Source: JAGOTP01 sp964598725 (GTDB lineage Bacteria > Patescibacteriota > Patescibacteriia > 2-12-FULL-60-25). Taken from it: a stretch of 32,277 bases of DNA. The translations under genes were made by a program, and so were the position numbers. Where the stretch lies: assembly GCA_964598725.1 (NCBI GenBank), contig CAZRCW010000004.1:1-32277 (forward strand), in the 5' to 3' direction. The notes below the pieces were generated by a model. The model had not been told where the DNA came from, made no database searches, and saw only the letters and a program-made list of their open reading frames with translations. Below, one piece after another: positions 1 through 8,035 of this stretch (the stretch's first letter is position 1; each line of letters opens with the position of its first letter).

Positions 1-344
1 CCAATGAACGCCCATCGGTTGACGTTGATGTACTGCAAAAAGTCCGTCTTGAGGATGAACTTGTTGTTTAGCGCATTCACGCGGTCGGAAAAGACGTAGT
101 AGACCGCCCCGACCTGACCGATGCCAAAAGAGGGATGCGCGTGCGACACGGCCATGAGCTCGGCACATGTTTGGAGCGTATCGGTGCCTAGCTTGACCCA
201 ACCGCAAAGCGTGATGGGCCCGTTCGTCCCGTTATTGATTCCGGTCGGCGAGGTCTTTCTAAGGTAAGAAGTTACCCCATCGAACTTGACCGACTTCGTT
301 TGCGGGCGTGCCGTAAACCTTCCGGTAGCTGTTTCTCGTGGCAT
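1..344 (-). CDS. LamG-domain fibre protein, N-terminal part (runs off left edge)
   Basis: The reading frame opens at ATG 342-344 (T at -1) and stays open to base 1, giving 114 complete codons. The start overlaps the end of the 78-aa gene by a few bases. The sequence has the first half of a laminin-G/concanavalin-like jelly roll: VKFDGVTSYLRK near residue 19, then ITLCGWVKL near residue 45, and NRWAFIG at the truncated end, which matches the central W-x-F/H-I strand of that fold. Such domains bind sugars or decorate phage fibres. The missing C-terminal half is probably at the right end of the window (31309-32277). The position directly after the portal and before the protease suggests a head fibre or decoration protein. 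Domain assignment is from recognised pattern only. Confidence 0.75.
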   Translation of the reverse strand, partial: MPRETATGRFTARPQTKSVKFDGVTSYLRKTSPTGINNGTNGPITLCGWVKLGTDTLQTCAELMAVSHAHPSFGIGQVGAVYYVFSDRVNALNNKFILKTDFLQYINVNRWAFI

Positions 345-347
345 AGG

Positions 348-584
348 CTATGCGGCGACCGCGTACGGGTCGGTAATAGGGTTTAGTTTCGCCCATTTAG
401 CACAAAACTCATCCAAGGCGGTGGCAATGACCGCCGCCTTGGTCGCTTCTTCCGCAACATATTCCTGCGTTTCCGTATGGCCGTCCGCTGTCTCTAGCAA
501 GACGGTGTATTTCGTTTTGACGTAGGTATTCCCTTCGTAAACGTACGGATACAAGGTTTCGCCTAAGATAGTGGAACGTTTCAT
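348..584 (-). CDS. small hypothetical virion-region protein (78 aa)
   Basis: This is a 78-residue ORF starting with MKRSTILGETLYPYVYEG in the CTATG context, 5 bp after the 320-aa structural gene. It ends at a TAG that overlaps the next start region. The protein is mixed alpha/beta in appearance: an N-terminal beta-rich half (YVYEGNTYVKTKYTVLLET) and a helical C-terminal half. It has no signal peptide or membrane segment. It lies in the head module between portal and fibre. I do not recognise a family. It may assist the fibre gene that follows. Confidence 0.7.
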   Translation of the reverse strand: MKRSTILGETLYPYVYEGNTYVKTKYTVLLETADGHTETQEYVAEEATKAAVIATALDEFCAKWAKLNPITDPYAVAA

Positions 585-589
585 AGCGT

Positions 590-1552
590 TTAGCTAGTTG
601 CCGTTGTCGTAAAGAGTTGAATCAACAGGTCTCCGGCGGTTGCGGCTGTGAATGCCGATGGGTCGGACGAGTTGCCTACCGTCAAAGCCGTGTCGAACCG
701 ATAGCCAGCGCCGCCAAGTTCTTGCGGCGTAAGCGAGACGGAGCTGTTCGCGGCAATCTGAATCGGAGGGATCGTAGGCGTGGCGGATCCGGCGATAGAG
801 GTCGCGTTGTTCAAGAACAACCAACGAGCGCCTGCCGATTTGTTCACGATGCGAGCACTGACCAAGAGAACCGGGGCGGAGCTGATCGTTGCCGTTTGGA
901 AGCTCAAGTTTACGGTTGAGGTTGGCTTGTTCGTGGTCGTGTTGACGTACTTCTGAGAAACCGCAATGTACTTTTCCGAGTTGTATTCTGCACCCGGTTT
1001 CTTTTGCTCAACGATGCGGGTATTTCCTTTTTCGTCCGTCTCAACCGGCCCGCCTTGGCCTTCCGTTCGCGTGGATGGCGCGGCATGGTAGATGCCCCAA
1101 GGTAGCGTATTCAGGAAGCCTGTGAGCGTTGCGCTGACGGTCGTGACGGCTGTGCGTAGCCGATCCCATGTCGTGCCATTGAAACCCGATAGGCGCGAGC
1201 TGACGGGTTTTTCCGTGCGGGTGTTCGATACGGCGTCCGCTCCGGCGGTCACGTTGGTCGTGGTCGTTCCGGCTGGATCAACCTCTTGCGTTACCAAGCC
1301 AACATCCGCCGTCGTGCGGGCGGTGTTCACGGCGTTGATCGTCGCGCGGGCGTCGGTCGCGCCGTTTTTCAATTCGACGGCACCGATCTCAATATCACTC
1401 GCGTCTAGGGTTGCGTCGACGACGAGACCCGTGGTCGCGCTCAAAACCGCATCTAGCTTTACCAAGATGGCGGTTAAATCGAGTACGGTGTCGTCGTTCT
1501 TTAGGAGCTTGCCGGAGCCGGGCTTGTATTGGTCGCGAATGGGGGAGGCCAT
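590..1552 (-). CDS. virion structural protein (320 aa)
   Basis: This 320-aa product lies 43 bp downstream of the portal gene. The N-terminal third is Ala/Thr/Asp-rich and repetitive, resembling a fibre shaft. It is followed near residue 120 by the motif SGFNGTTWDRLR, a pattern seen often in phage structural proteins. The C-terminal half (from about residue 210) is beta-rich with Ser/Thr-rich strands and ends in LLIQLFTTTATS. There are no cysteines and no membrane segment. Together with the next two genes it forms a fibre-like block inside the head module. A head-fibre or neck-decoration role is inferred from position and composition, not from a clear homologue. Confidence 0.75.
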   Translation of the reverse strand: MASPIRDQYKPGSGKLLKNDDTVLDLTAILVKLDAVLSATTGLVVDATLDASDIEIGAVELKNGATDARATINAVNTARTTADVGLVTQEVDPAGTTTTNVTAGADAVSNTRTEKPVSSRLSGFNGTTWDRLRTAVTTVSATLTGFLNTLPWGIYHAAPSTRTEGQGGPVETDEKGNTRIVEQKKPGAEYNSEKYIAVSQKYVNTTTNKPTSTVNLSFQTATISSAPVLLVSARIVNKSAGARWLFLNNATSIAGSATPTIPPIQIAANSSVSLTPQELGGAGYRFDTALTVGNSSDPSAFTAATAGDLLIQLFTTTATS

Positions 1553-1595
1553 AGATGTTTTTTAGTTAGGTTGAAACAAGTTTACCACAAAAAGA

Positions 1596-3785
1596 TTAAA
1601 TGCTGATTTCCTCCGGCCTGATGTAGCACCGGCAGTTGGGATGGAGGGGCGGATTTTCAATGTCCGCATAGTCCGCCGTCATGCTCACGGTGTTTCCGTC
1701 CTCATCCGTCCCCTCGAGGTCGTCGCCCTTGTCTAAGAAGTTTTCCTCGATGCCTACGACGGTTCCATTCATCGGGGAGCAGTAGGGGCAAACCATCTCA
1801 TCCGCCGCCGTGTACCACTTCACACTCTTGACGACGCCGGATTGCTGCCATGCGCTGCGGGTGGCGAAGTTGGCTACCCGGAAGGATTCGGTCTTTGCCA
1901 AGCGCTCCGCGCGTCCCTTGCTCGAGAACTCGACGACCGTTTGCAGGCGGGCGCTCAATTCGTCCAATCCCTCGCCCGCGTCGATTCCTTGGGATAGCTG
2001 GTTTTCCACGAGGTCAATGGTCGTTTTCGTGTATTTCTGCGCCAATAATTTCGTGGCTTTGCTTAGGGCGGATTGCACACGCTCATCCGTGGCGTCGAAG
2101 GCTGCGCCGATCAATTCCGCCGCGCTCGTGCCTTCCTCCTCGAGGATCTTCTCAAATTGTGGGGTCAATAGGCTGATGATGTCGGCCACTTCGGTCTCCT
2201 CATCGACGAGATCGGCGGGCTTGAACGCCTTGATCCCCTTGCCCATCTCCTCGCGTAGCGCGTCCTGCAGGCGTTTGCCCATGCGCTCGGCGTATTTTGC
2301 CATGATCTTGGTCAGCTCCTTCTCTTGCGGTTCCACACGCTTAACGAACGCCTCCCATTCGGCGCTCCAATCGCTGTCCTTTAGGCTCTGTTTCTTGTCT
2401 TCCAGCATCTTGGCGATGCGTTCGGTTAATTCCTTCCCGAACTCGGCGCGGCGCTCGGCGTTCTTCTTGAAGCGGGGCTTTGATGGCTGCAGCTGCTTGG
2501 TCGCGCTCTGGCGCTTGGGTGCGGCCTTCTTTGGGACGGTTCCCACGGGCGCTTGTAGGGATGATCCGTAGACCACATCCCCGCCGTCGATAGGCGACAA
2601 TCCCTCGCGTGCGCGCACCTCGTTGATGCTCAAATAAGGGGCGTTGCCTAGGCCGACTTGGTTTGATCGCAGGGTCAGCTCGACGTTCTCTTGGACTGGA
2701 TCGTCAAAATCGAGGATCAAATCATCCCCGAACAATGGCACTAAAAACTCGTTGAGGTATCCGATGAATCGGCGCATCTTTGGCCGGATCGTGCGCTTTG
2801 AAAAGACGTACTCCAATGTCTCGGCGCTGGCGCGGTTGATCGTCTCGCCCAATCCAAGGCCAAGGACAACACCGGGAACGCCGAAATGCGCCAAGATCTC
2901 ATCGCGCATCTGTCGGCGCAGCTCTGAAAAATCCATGTCCTTCTGCGCGAAGCCCGGATTTGCCACCTTCACGCCCGGAGGCAGGACGGCGGTGCGGTGC
3001 GACTTGCTCACGCCCGCGTGCCGGTCGTCGAAGGATTGGCGCAGCAATTTGACGAGACGCTCGTTGGTCTGGGTGGTCTCCAAAATCAGGCCGGGGCTTC
3101 CTCCGTTCTGAAAAAAGCGGCGGTTCCATTCGCGAGCCCAGTTGTCGGCGTCGATGGAATCGGCGGCGGCTTCGGTTGGACCCAGTCCCATCCGTAAATC
3201 CGACGGGTTCGGTCGGCGGAAATGGATCACTTGGAAAGGCTGGTACTGCTCCGTCTTGGCCTGATCCTCGCAATAATCGTAGCGGACGATTTTCTTGGCC
3301 GTGACGATCGGTTTCAAATAGCGGGGGTTTAACGGGATGATTCCCTTCGGTTGCTGCCCCTCCTTATCCACGCCGTCCAATAGCCAGTAGGCGTTGCCGG
3401 TCAAATCATCGTGCATCGACCATAGCTGGAAAAGCTCGAAGCGGGGCATGGTGTCGTTCGGGCTGTTTAGGGTGTCCAGCAGCTCGTGGCTGTCCAATTC
3501 CTCCCATGTCGTGCGGTCTTTGCCCTTCACGCGGTAGAGGTGAATGTCAATCGTGCTCACTTCCTCGGCAATCTTGGTAATGCAAGCGTAAACCCATCCA
3601 CGGGCTTCTTTCATGAGCTTTTCTTGGGTGATCCCGCTCGTGGATGACCACCATTCGCCGCCTCCGTACATTGGGGAATAATCCCCCGATGCCTTTTGGC
3701 CGTTGCCTAAAATGCGCGTGATGTTTTGCAGGCTATTCGTGCCGCTTTGCACGATGTTCTGAAAGAAGTTTGATAGGAGGGACAT
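1596..3785 (-). CDS. portal protein fused to MuF-type head morphogenesis domain
   Basis: The product forms the portal ring through which DNA is packaged. Residues about 1-430 match the HK97/lambda-type portal family: RRFFQNGGSPGLIL, then FGVPGVVLGLG and the helix ending in DDLILDFDDPVQEN. A charged, probably coiled-coil stretch follows (about 430-600). The C-terminal 100 residues are a MuF/SPP1-gp7-like domain with CPYCSPMNGTVVG and PPLHPNCRCYI, which hold its paired cysteines and histidine. I place the start at ATG 3785 (MSLLSNFFQ), because it has T at -1 like the rest of the genome; ATG 3797 is also possible. At about 729 aa it is much longer than a typical portal, because the two proteins are one chain. 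It follows TerL by 24 bp. Confidence 0.93.
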   Translation of the reverse strand: MSLLSNFFQNIVQSGTNSLQNITRILGNGQKASGDYSPMYGGGEWWSSTSGITQEKLMKEARGWVYACITKIAEEVSTIDIHLYRVKGKDRTTWEELDSHELLDTLNSPNDTMPRFELFQLWSMHDDLTGNAYWLLDGVDKEGQQPKGIIPLNPRYLKPIVTAKKIVRYDYCEDQAKTEQYQPFQVIHFRRPNPSDLRMGLGPTEAAADSIDADNWAREWNRRFFQNGGSPGLILETTQTNERLVKLLRQSFDDRHAGVSKSHRTAVLPPGVKVANPGFAQKDMDFSELRRQMRDEILAHFGVPGVVLGLGLGETINRASAETLEYVFSKRTIRPKMRRFIGYLNEFLVPLFGDDLILDFDDPVQENVELTLRSNQVGLGNAPYLSINEVRAREGLSPIDGGDVVYGSSLQAPVGTVPKKAAPKRQSATKQLQPSKPRFKKNAERRAEFGKELTERIAKMLEDKKQSLKDSDWSAEWEAFVKRVEPQEKELTKIMAKYAERMGKRLQDALREEMGKGIKAFKPADLVDEETEVADIISLLTPQFEKILEEEGTSAAELIGAAFDATDERVQSALSKATKLLAQKYTKTTIDLVENQLSQGIDAGEGLDELSARLQTVVEFSSKGRAERLAKTESFRVANFATRSAWQQSGVVKSVKWYTAADEMVCPYCSPMNGTVVGIEENFLDKGDDLEGTDEDGNTVSMTADYADIENPPLHPNCRCYIRPEEISI

Positions 3786-3809
3786 ATCTTGTCGCATTGT
3801 AGCACCTAA

Positions 3810-5219
3810 TTAGAGCCAGATCACTTCGCTTGTGGTGATGCTGTTCTTCACGAGGCCAAGGATTAAATAAACAAACGCATCTACCATGTCGTCGTGCGCT
3901 TCGACGCCGAAGCCCAATAGCTGCGTGATCAGGTCGTCGCACATTGACCCTTCTTGGAACTCAACCGTCCCGTCCTGCACGTATTTCGCCACGGTTTCTA
4001 GGCGCGCGCGCTTGTCTCCCATCGGCTTGACGGGATGCACGTTGATCCAGTTCGCCTGCATGGTCTCGATGGCCGCTAGCTGATAACCCACGGCTTCGAC
4101 GAAGAAGCTCATGCCGTCCTCGGATTGCTGTTTTGATTTTGCCCGCTCTATCGTGTTGTGGAAGCCTAGGCGCTCGTTGATGATGTCGTCGGTAACGTAG
4201 ATTTTCGGCTTGTCGGCCAGCATTGCCGCCGTTCCGGGAACCATTGCCGTGCAGTCCGCCGTTGCTTTCTGCGAGATGGCGAGATCAACGCCGCATCCTC
4301 GCGCGGTCGTCTGTGCCTCATCCGGTATCACGCGGAAGCGCTTGATCCACTCCTCACGGATCACTTGGCCGTCCTCCGGCACGATCTTTAGCAAGCATTC
4401 CCGACGCCACGTCTTGCTGTTGTTGATGCGCCTGCGCTCCCGCTCTAGCCCTGCCTTATCCCCGAACTTCCCCGGCCACATCGGTTCGCCGTTCCGCTTG
4501 GCTATCGCGTATTTGCGGAAGGTTCCCGTCAATTTCCCCGAGGTGATTTCTTTTTCGATCCGCTTCATGAGGCCGTCGCTGTGCAAAAGGTTGCCCAATA
4601 GGAAAAACCGCGTCCCCTTGTCGCCGACGTTTAGCACGTCCGTTTTCCACCAATCGTAGAGCTTGTCTCGGTTCTCCTTTTTCCTGACGCTCTTTAGGTT
4701 CTCGAGGTCGTCGCAGATCACGCGGTCGGGGCGTTTCTCTAATTGGCGCAAGCCTCGGATGTTCTGCCCCGCGCTGTGGGCTGACATGCGCGTCCCGTAT
4801 TTCGGGATGACGATGCTGGTCTTTTGCCATTCGTCCTCATTGATCGCGGGCTTGAATGGACCCCAATCTTTTATCAAAAGTTGATTCGTTTCTAGCTCGC
4901 TTTTTACGTTGTAGATGTATTGCTTCGCCTGCGGAAACGTGTCGCCTATGAAAACCTCATAGCGCGCCTCCTGTGCAATCATCCAAAAAATCGGCGCGAT
5001 TAGCGTGATGTCCGTTGATTTCGCGCTGCCACGGAAGGCCAGCACCTCGACCAATTCTTTCGTGGGATCGTCAATCAACGCGAAGATGTCGCGGTGAAAG
5101 TCGGCTGTGTCGTAGGTGATGTACTTGGCAAAATAGACGTGCGCGAACCAATAGGAGCTACGAGAGGTCAATGCCTTTCGGTAGTTCTGATCCCTCAATA
5201 TCCGATTCCAAATCTTCAT
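3810..5219 (-). CDS. terminase large subunit (TerL)
   Basis: This is the ATP-driven DNA packaging motor with a C-terminal nuclease. From MKIW, residues 62-69 (FRGSAKST) form the Walker A-type loop. VICDDLE at about 167-173 is the Walker B/catalytic acid region. GCGVDLAIS at about 309-317 begins the RNase H-like nuclease, which is closed by HDDMVDAF near 441-448. All key acidic residues expected for the family are visible. The 469-aa length is usual. The gene overlaps the end of TerS by about 60 bp. The start at 5219 is a judgement: an upstream in-frame ATG at 5294 would overlap TerS even more. It is one of the few starts without T at -1. Confidence 0.95.
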   Translation of the reverse strand: MKIWNRILRDQNYRKALTSRSSYWFAHVYFAKYITYDTADFHRDIFALIDDPTKELVEVLAFRGSAKSTDITLIAPIFWMIAQEARYEVFIGDTFPQAKQYIYNVKSELETNQLLIKDWGPFKPAINEDEWQKTSIVIPKYGTRMSAHSAGQNIRGLRQLEKRPDRVICDDLENLKSVRKKENRDKLYDWWKTDVLNVGDKGTRFFLLGNLLHSDGLMKRIEKEITSGKLTGTFRKYAIAKRNGEPMWPGKFGDKAGLERERRRINNSKTWRRECLLKIVPEDGQVIREEWIKRFRVIPDEAQTTARGCGVDLAISQKATADCTAMVPGTAAMLADKPKIYVTDDIINERLGFHNTIERAKSKQQSEDGMSFFVEAVGYQLAAIETMQANWINVHPVKPMGDKRARLETVAKYVQDGTVEFQEGSMCDDLITQLLGFGVEAHDDMVDAFVYLILGLVKNSITTSEVIWL

Positions 5220-5649
5220 CGGATCGCTGTGGTTCCTCTGGTTCGTCGGCTGGCTCGTCGTCGTTGCCTTCGTAATTGCTGGTGGGGATTGCATGGGAGA
5301 TGGCCGCCTTTAATGCCGCAGCGGTTTCGTCGGTGATCACGAGGTCGCCGTGGATTTCCGCGTCTAGGTCGATCTTCTGCGGGGCTTTCCCCCAGATGTG
5401 CTCGAAGATCCACTCAAGGGCGAATGAATTAGGCGATTTCTTGTAGACCCTGATCTTGCCGTCGGGCGTCGTCACTTCCTTAAAATGGCCTAGGGCTTGG
5501 TCGCGCTGGGCGTCGAAAAACAAATCCGCTTCCTTCTCGATACGGTCAACCCAGCGCCGCTTCATCTCGGCGCGCTTCTTATTCTCCTCTGATAGCGTCC
5601 CCTTCGGCCTGCCTGAATTGGGGCGCTTCCCGCCGCGTGGGTCTTTCAT
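5158..5649 (-). CDS. terminase small subunit (TerS), putative
   Basis: The 163-aa product sits immediately before TerL, the usual position for the DNA-recognition subunit. The N-terminus has GGKRPNSGRPKGT, a basic motif very common at the start of small terminases. It is followed by a helical segment (about residues 20-60) and WIFEHIWGKAPQK near 80-92. The C-terminal third is highly acidic and disordered (DDEPADEPEEPQ, SDEDLESDIEG), as expected for an arm that contacts the large subunit. The start at 5649 has the GATATG context and is 1 bp beyond the stop of the methyltransferase gene. Assignment is by position and motif. Confidence 0.82.
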   Translation of the reverse strand: MKDPRGGKRPNSGRPKGTLSEENKKRAEMKRRWVDRIEKEADLFFDAQRDQALGHFKEVTTPDGKIRVYKKSPNSFALEWIFEHIWGKAPQKIDLDAEIHGDLVITDETAAALKAAISHAIPTSNYEGNDDEPADEPEEPQRSDEDLESDIEGSELPKGIDLS

Positions 5650-5650
5650 A

Positions 5651-7087
5651 TCAAGATTCTACGCCCGCTTGCGCGTCCACAAAAGCCTCTGAATCAACCT
5701 TAATCGTGCCTAGCTCCTCGGTCGCCTGCCTCGGGTCGCCCTTGGAAAAGATCAGCACTTTCTCGTGGTGATCCGCTAATTGCCTGTGCTCGTGAAAATG
5801 GGGAGCCATGAGCTGACACGATTCCTCGATATTGTCGCCCTTGACGAATACCAAAAGGTTTTGATGCGTCTTGCCTAGCTTCCGGCTCGTCTCGAATTGC
5901 TTGCCCGCCCGCATCGGCAATGATCCGTAGGCCGTGATCAGGATCGCCTCGTTGTAGAGGGCGAGCCCCGCGTCTAGGAAGGCTTGGATGGTGTCGGCGA
6001 CGAAATTGCGGCACGCTCCGCGCTTGTCTCGGATGTCGCCCACGACAAAGATGGCGAATCGGTTATCTTTCAGCTTGGCGCAGGATTTTGCGATGATCTC
6101 CCGATAGAACTTGAGAAAATCCTCATAGGGCATATTGCTTAGGTCGCTCGGGTCGTCGCTGTATTTCTCTAGGTCGGCATAGGGCGGGCAGGAAAACACG
6201 AGATCGTAGGCGTCCGTGATCGTGTCCAGCGTTTTGTTGCTGTCCCCCGTGATCCACGCGAGGTTTTCCTTTTCCCCCACGATGGTCTTGGCCTGTATCC
6301 GGTTCGCCTGCACCTGCTCATCCCGTAGCTCTAGCCCCGTGTATCCGCGCCCTAGCGATGCCGCAACGATCCCGCGCACACTGCCCCCTGCGAATGGGTC
6401 TAGGACGGTTCCGTTCTCCGGCGAATACCAACGATAGGCCAGCTCGCATAGGACGGGGTCAAAGATGCTCGTGCCGCCCTGCTCCCACGGACCCTCGCCG
6501 AAGGTGAGCCCCTTGTTTGTCTGCATGGTGTCGGAAAACTTGAGGAGGTTCTCGCCTCGGCCTTCCTCGCTCTTGATCCCTAGGGTCAGCCATTTCTTTT
6601 TGCGCTCCTGCCAGTAGCCTTGACGCGCATCCAAAATCGACATGGGCGGAATCAAAAACCGATCCGATAGGTTCGGGCGGTTCTCCGCGTCTTGCCGCTG
6701 TTTGCTTAGCATCTGTTCTATTTCCTTCTCATCGAAGCCGGTCTCTTTGCGCGCCTCCTCGCTCAAGGCCATGATGATCTCGATTAGCTTGGCCTCATCC
6801 CATTCCCCCTTGATCCTGTTTAGGGCGAGGTTTAACGCCTGCTCTTGCTCCTTCGGCACGTCGATCTGCACGCATGGCACCTCGGTCATGCCTAGGGCAA
6901 TGGCGGCCTTTAGGCGCTGGTGTCCGCCTATGATCGTGTCGTCGGCATTGATGACGATTGGCTCAACAAATCCAAAGCGTTTGATGCTCGCGGTCAGCTT
7001 TTCCAATTCGTTCGCCGTGATTTTGCGTGGGTTGTAGCCCGCCGGTTTCAATTCCCCGACGGGGCGGGTGACTTGTTTTGTGTCCAT
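5651..7087 (-). CDS. ParB-like domain fused to DNA methyltransferase
   Basis: This 478-aa fusion is common in phages. Residues about 1-90 form a ParB/Spo0J N-terminal-like domain with IIGGHQRLK at 52-60. The C-terminal part is an amino-methyltransferase: motif I DPFAGG at 230-235, with ELRDEQV nearby, and the catalytic CPPY at 300-303. The CPPY form points to base amino-group methylation (N4-C or N6-A). It most likely modifies phage DNA against host restriction, with the ParB-like part possibly helping target recognition. No cognate endonuclease is adjacent, so this looks like an orphan enzyme. The gene stops 1 bp before TerS begins, so modification and packaging genes are co-transcribed. Confidence 0.9.
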   Translation of the reverse strand: MDTKQVTRPVGELKPAGYNPRKITANELEKLTASIKRFGFVEPIVINADDTIIGGHQRLKAAIALGMTEVPCVQIDVPKEQEQALNLALNRIKGEWDEAKLIEIIMALSEEARKETGFDEKEIEQMLSKQRQDAENRPNLSDRFLIPPMSILDARQGYWQERKKKWLTLGIKSEEGRGENLLKFSDTMQTNKGLTFGEGPWEQGGTSIFDPVLCELAYRWYSPENGTVLDPFAGGSVRGIVAASLGRGYTGLELRDEQVQANRIQAKTIVGEKENLAWITGDSNKTLDTITDAYDLVFSCPPYADLEKYSDDPSDLSNMPYEDFLKFYREIIAKSCAKLKDNRFAIFVVGDIRDKRGACRNFVADTIQAFLDAGLALYNEAILITAYGSLPMRAGKQFETSRKLGKTHQNLLVFVKGDNIEESCQLMAPHFHEHRQLADHHEKVLIFSKGDPRQATEELGTIKVDSEAFVDAQAGVES

Positions 7088-7089
7088 AT

Positions 7090-7200
7090 CTAGCGGTTTG
7101 TGATGGATTTAACGATGGCGTCCCATAGAGTCCACGCGCCGAACGCACTCAGCAGATGGAATAGCAGGATGTACGTTTGGTTGGGTGGCTCTGGGTGCAT
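7090..7200 (-). CDS. micro membrane protein (36 aa)
   Basis: This short ORF lies in the gap between two clear genes. ATG 7198-7200 has the TATG context and is 1 bp after the TGA of the 113-aa gene; TAG at 7090-7092 is 2 bp before the methyltransferase start. The product begins MHPEPPNQTYILLFHLLSAF and contains one hydrophobic segment (about residues 10-27), consistent with a single-pass inner-membrane peptide. Function is unknown. The tight packing on both sides is the main support. It is one of several tiny membrane proteins in this genome. Confidence 0.6.
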   Translation of the reverse strand: MHPEPPNQTYILLFHLLSAFGAWTLWDAIVKSITNR

Positions 7201-7201
7201 A

Positions 7202-7543
7202 TCAAATCTCCATCGTGCCTAGAGTGTACTCCAAAAATGCGATGCGGTTATTTAGCGACGTGCGCGCTTCCTCTAGGTTCTCGGGCAAAATCTCCGGCAT
7301 GGTCTTTAGCGAAACGTGCACCTTCTGCCCTTTCTGCACGGCTCGGCGCAGCTTGGCCGGGAGGGACTGATAGACCTTTTGCATCTCCGTCCGGTGCCAG
7401 CCTTTGGCGATGAATGTCCGTAGCTCCTCCTCGTTCTCGATGAGGCGCCCAAACATGACAATGTCGGCGCGAATCTCCTCCGCCGTGACGCCCGGTTTCA
7501 ACCCTTCGCTAAGATGCAAATGCACGCCCTTCTCTGGGGTCAT
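7202..7543 (-). CDS. hypothetical protein (113 aa)
   Basis: The start at ATG 7541-7543 overlaps the stop of the preceding gene as ATGA, so translation is probably coupled. The product (MTPEKGVHLHLSEGLKPG...) is mostly helical and charged, with KGWHRTEMQKVYQSLPAKLRRAVQKGQKV-like basic helices in the middle and a leucine-rich C-terminus (ENLEEARTSLNNRIAFLEY). No cysteine pairs or membrane segments are seen. A longer upstream frame exists, but it overlaps the neighbour completely and is rejected. I recognise no family. It lies in the short block between the VRR-NUC nuclease and the methyltransferase. Confidence 0.72.
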   Translation of the reverse strand: MTPEKGVHLHLSEGLKPGVTAEEIRADIVMFGRLIENEEELRTFIAKGWHRTEMQKVYQSLPAKLRRAVQKGQKVHVSLKTMPEILPENLEEARTSLNNRIAFLEYTLGTMEI

Positions 7544-7749
7544 AGCTCTTTGATGATGAATTGGATCGAGCCGGGCTTCTGTCCCGCTGGCGGCACCTTG
7601 AAAAAATAGAGCTTGCGCAGGCGGTCGCACATTTCCATCGTTCCCCCTAGGCCGATGATGAAATGCTCGAGCTTGCACAAATCGGCGGGCGTGATCGCGT
7701 AGGGCGTTGGGTCATGTGGATCGCGTGGCGCTAGGGCTGTCGTGGTCAT
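7540..7749 (-). CDS. hypothetical protein (69 aa)
   Basis: This 69-aa ORF starts at ATG 7747-7749 in TTTATG context and is joined to the next gene by an ATGA overlap. It begins MTTTALAPRDPHDPTPY and contains KLEHFIIGLGGTMEMCDRL, a short helix, then a basic beta-like tail ending FIIKEL. The 31-bp AT-rich gap upstream (7750-7780) holds a TATACT sequence on the minus strand, so a weak local promoter is possible, although no good -35 is visible. No family is recognised. Confidence 0.68.
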   Translation of the reverse strand: MTTTALAPRDPHDPTPYAITPADLCKLEHFIIGLGGTMEMCDRLRKLYFFKVPPAGQKPGSIQFIIKEL

Positions 7750-7780
7750 AAATGTGTAGATTTTGAATAAAAGTATAGAT

Positions 7781-8035
7781 TTAGATAGTTTCGTGAGCAG
7801 GTTTCGGCTTCGTCTTCGTCTTTCCCTTCTTCAACCCGTGGACGCATCCGCACTGTTTGCAAACGATGTCGTTGATCGGCCTGTCGTTCCGGTGCGCACG
7901 CTCCTCGACTATCTCGATGTCGCAGCCCTCGTCGTATTTGATGTACGCCCCCCACGGCACCTCGACCTCGAAGGCTAGCTTGTCGCAATCCTCGCAAACG
8001 AACTCAACGATCCGCGTTCGGTTCCAATCAATCAT
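7781..8035 (-). CDS. zinc-ribbon-like protein (84 aa)
   Basis: The product starts at ATG 8033-8035 (MIDWNRTRIVEFVCEDC) and overlaps the nuclease stop as ATGA. Two CxxC knuckles, CEDC at about 14-17 and CKQC at about 59-62, are spaced as in a zinc ribbon. Between them is an acidic beta-rich segment (EVEVPWGAYIKYDEGCDIEIVEE). The C-terminus is lysine-rich (GLKKGKTKTKPKPAHETI), suggesting nucleic-acid contact. It probably binds DNA, RNA or a partner protein. The specific role is unknown. Confidence 0.75.
   Translation of the reverse strand: MIDWNRTRIVEFVCEDCDKLAFEVEVPWGAYIKYDEGCDIEIVEERAHRNDRPINDIVCKQCGCVHGLKKGKTKTKPKPAHETI

Noticed and set aside
1810..2571. Plus-strand ORF of 253 aa inside the portal gene
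   Set aside because: It mirrors the portal reading frame, is rich in Ser/Arg/Cys as antisense shadows are, and has no start context like the real genes.
7750..7780. Promoter in the AT-rich gap upstream of the 69-aa gene
   Set aside because: A TATACT is present but no acceptable -35 at 16-18 bp was found, so it is not listed as a feature.
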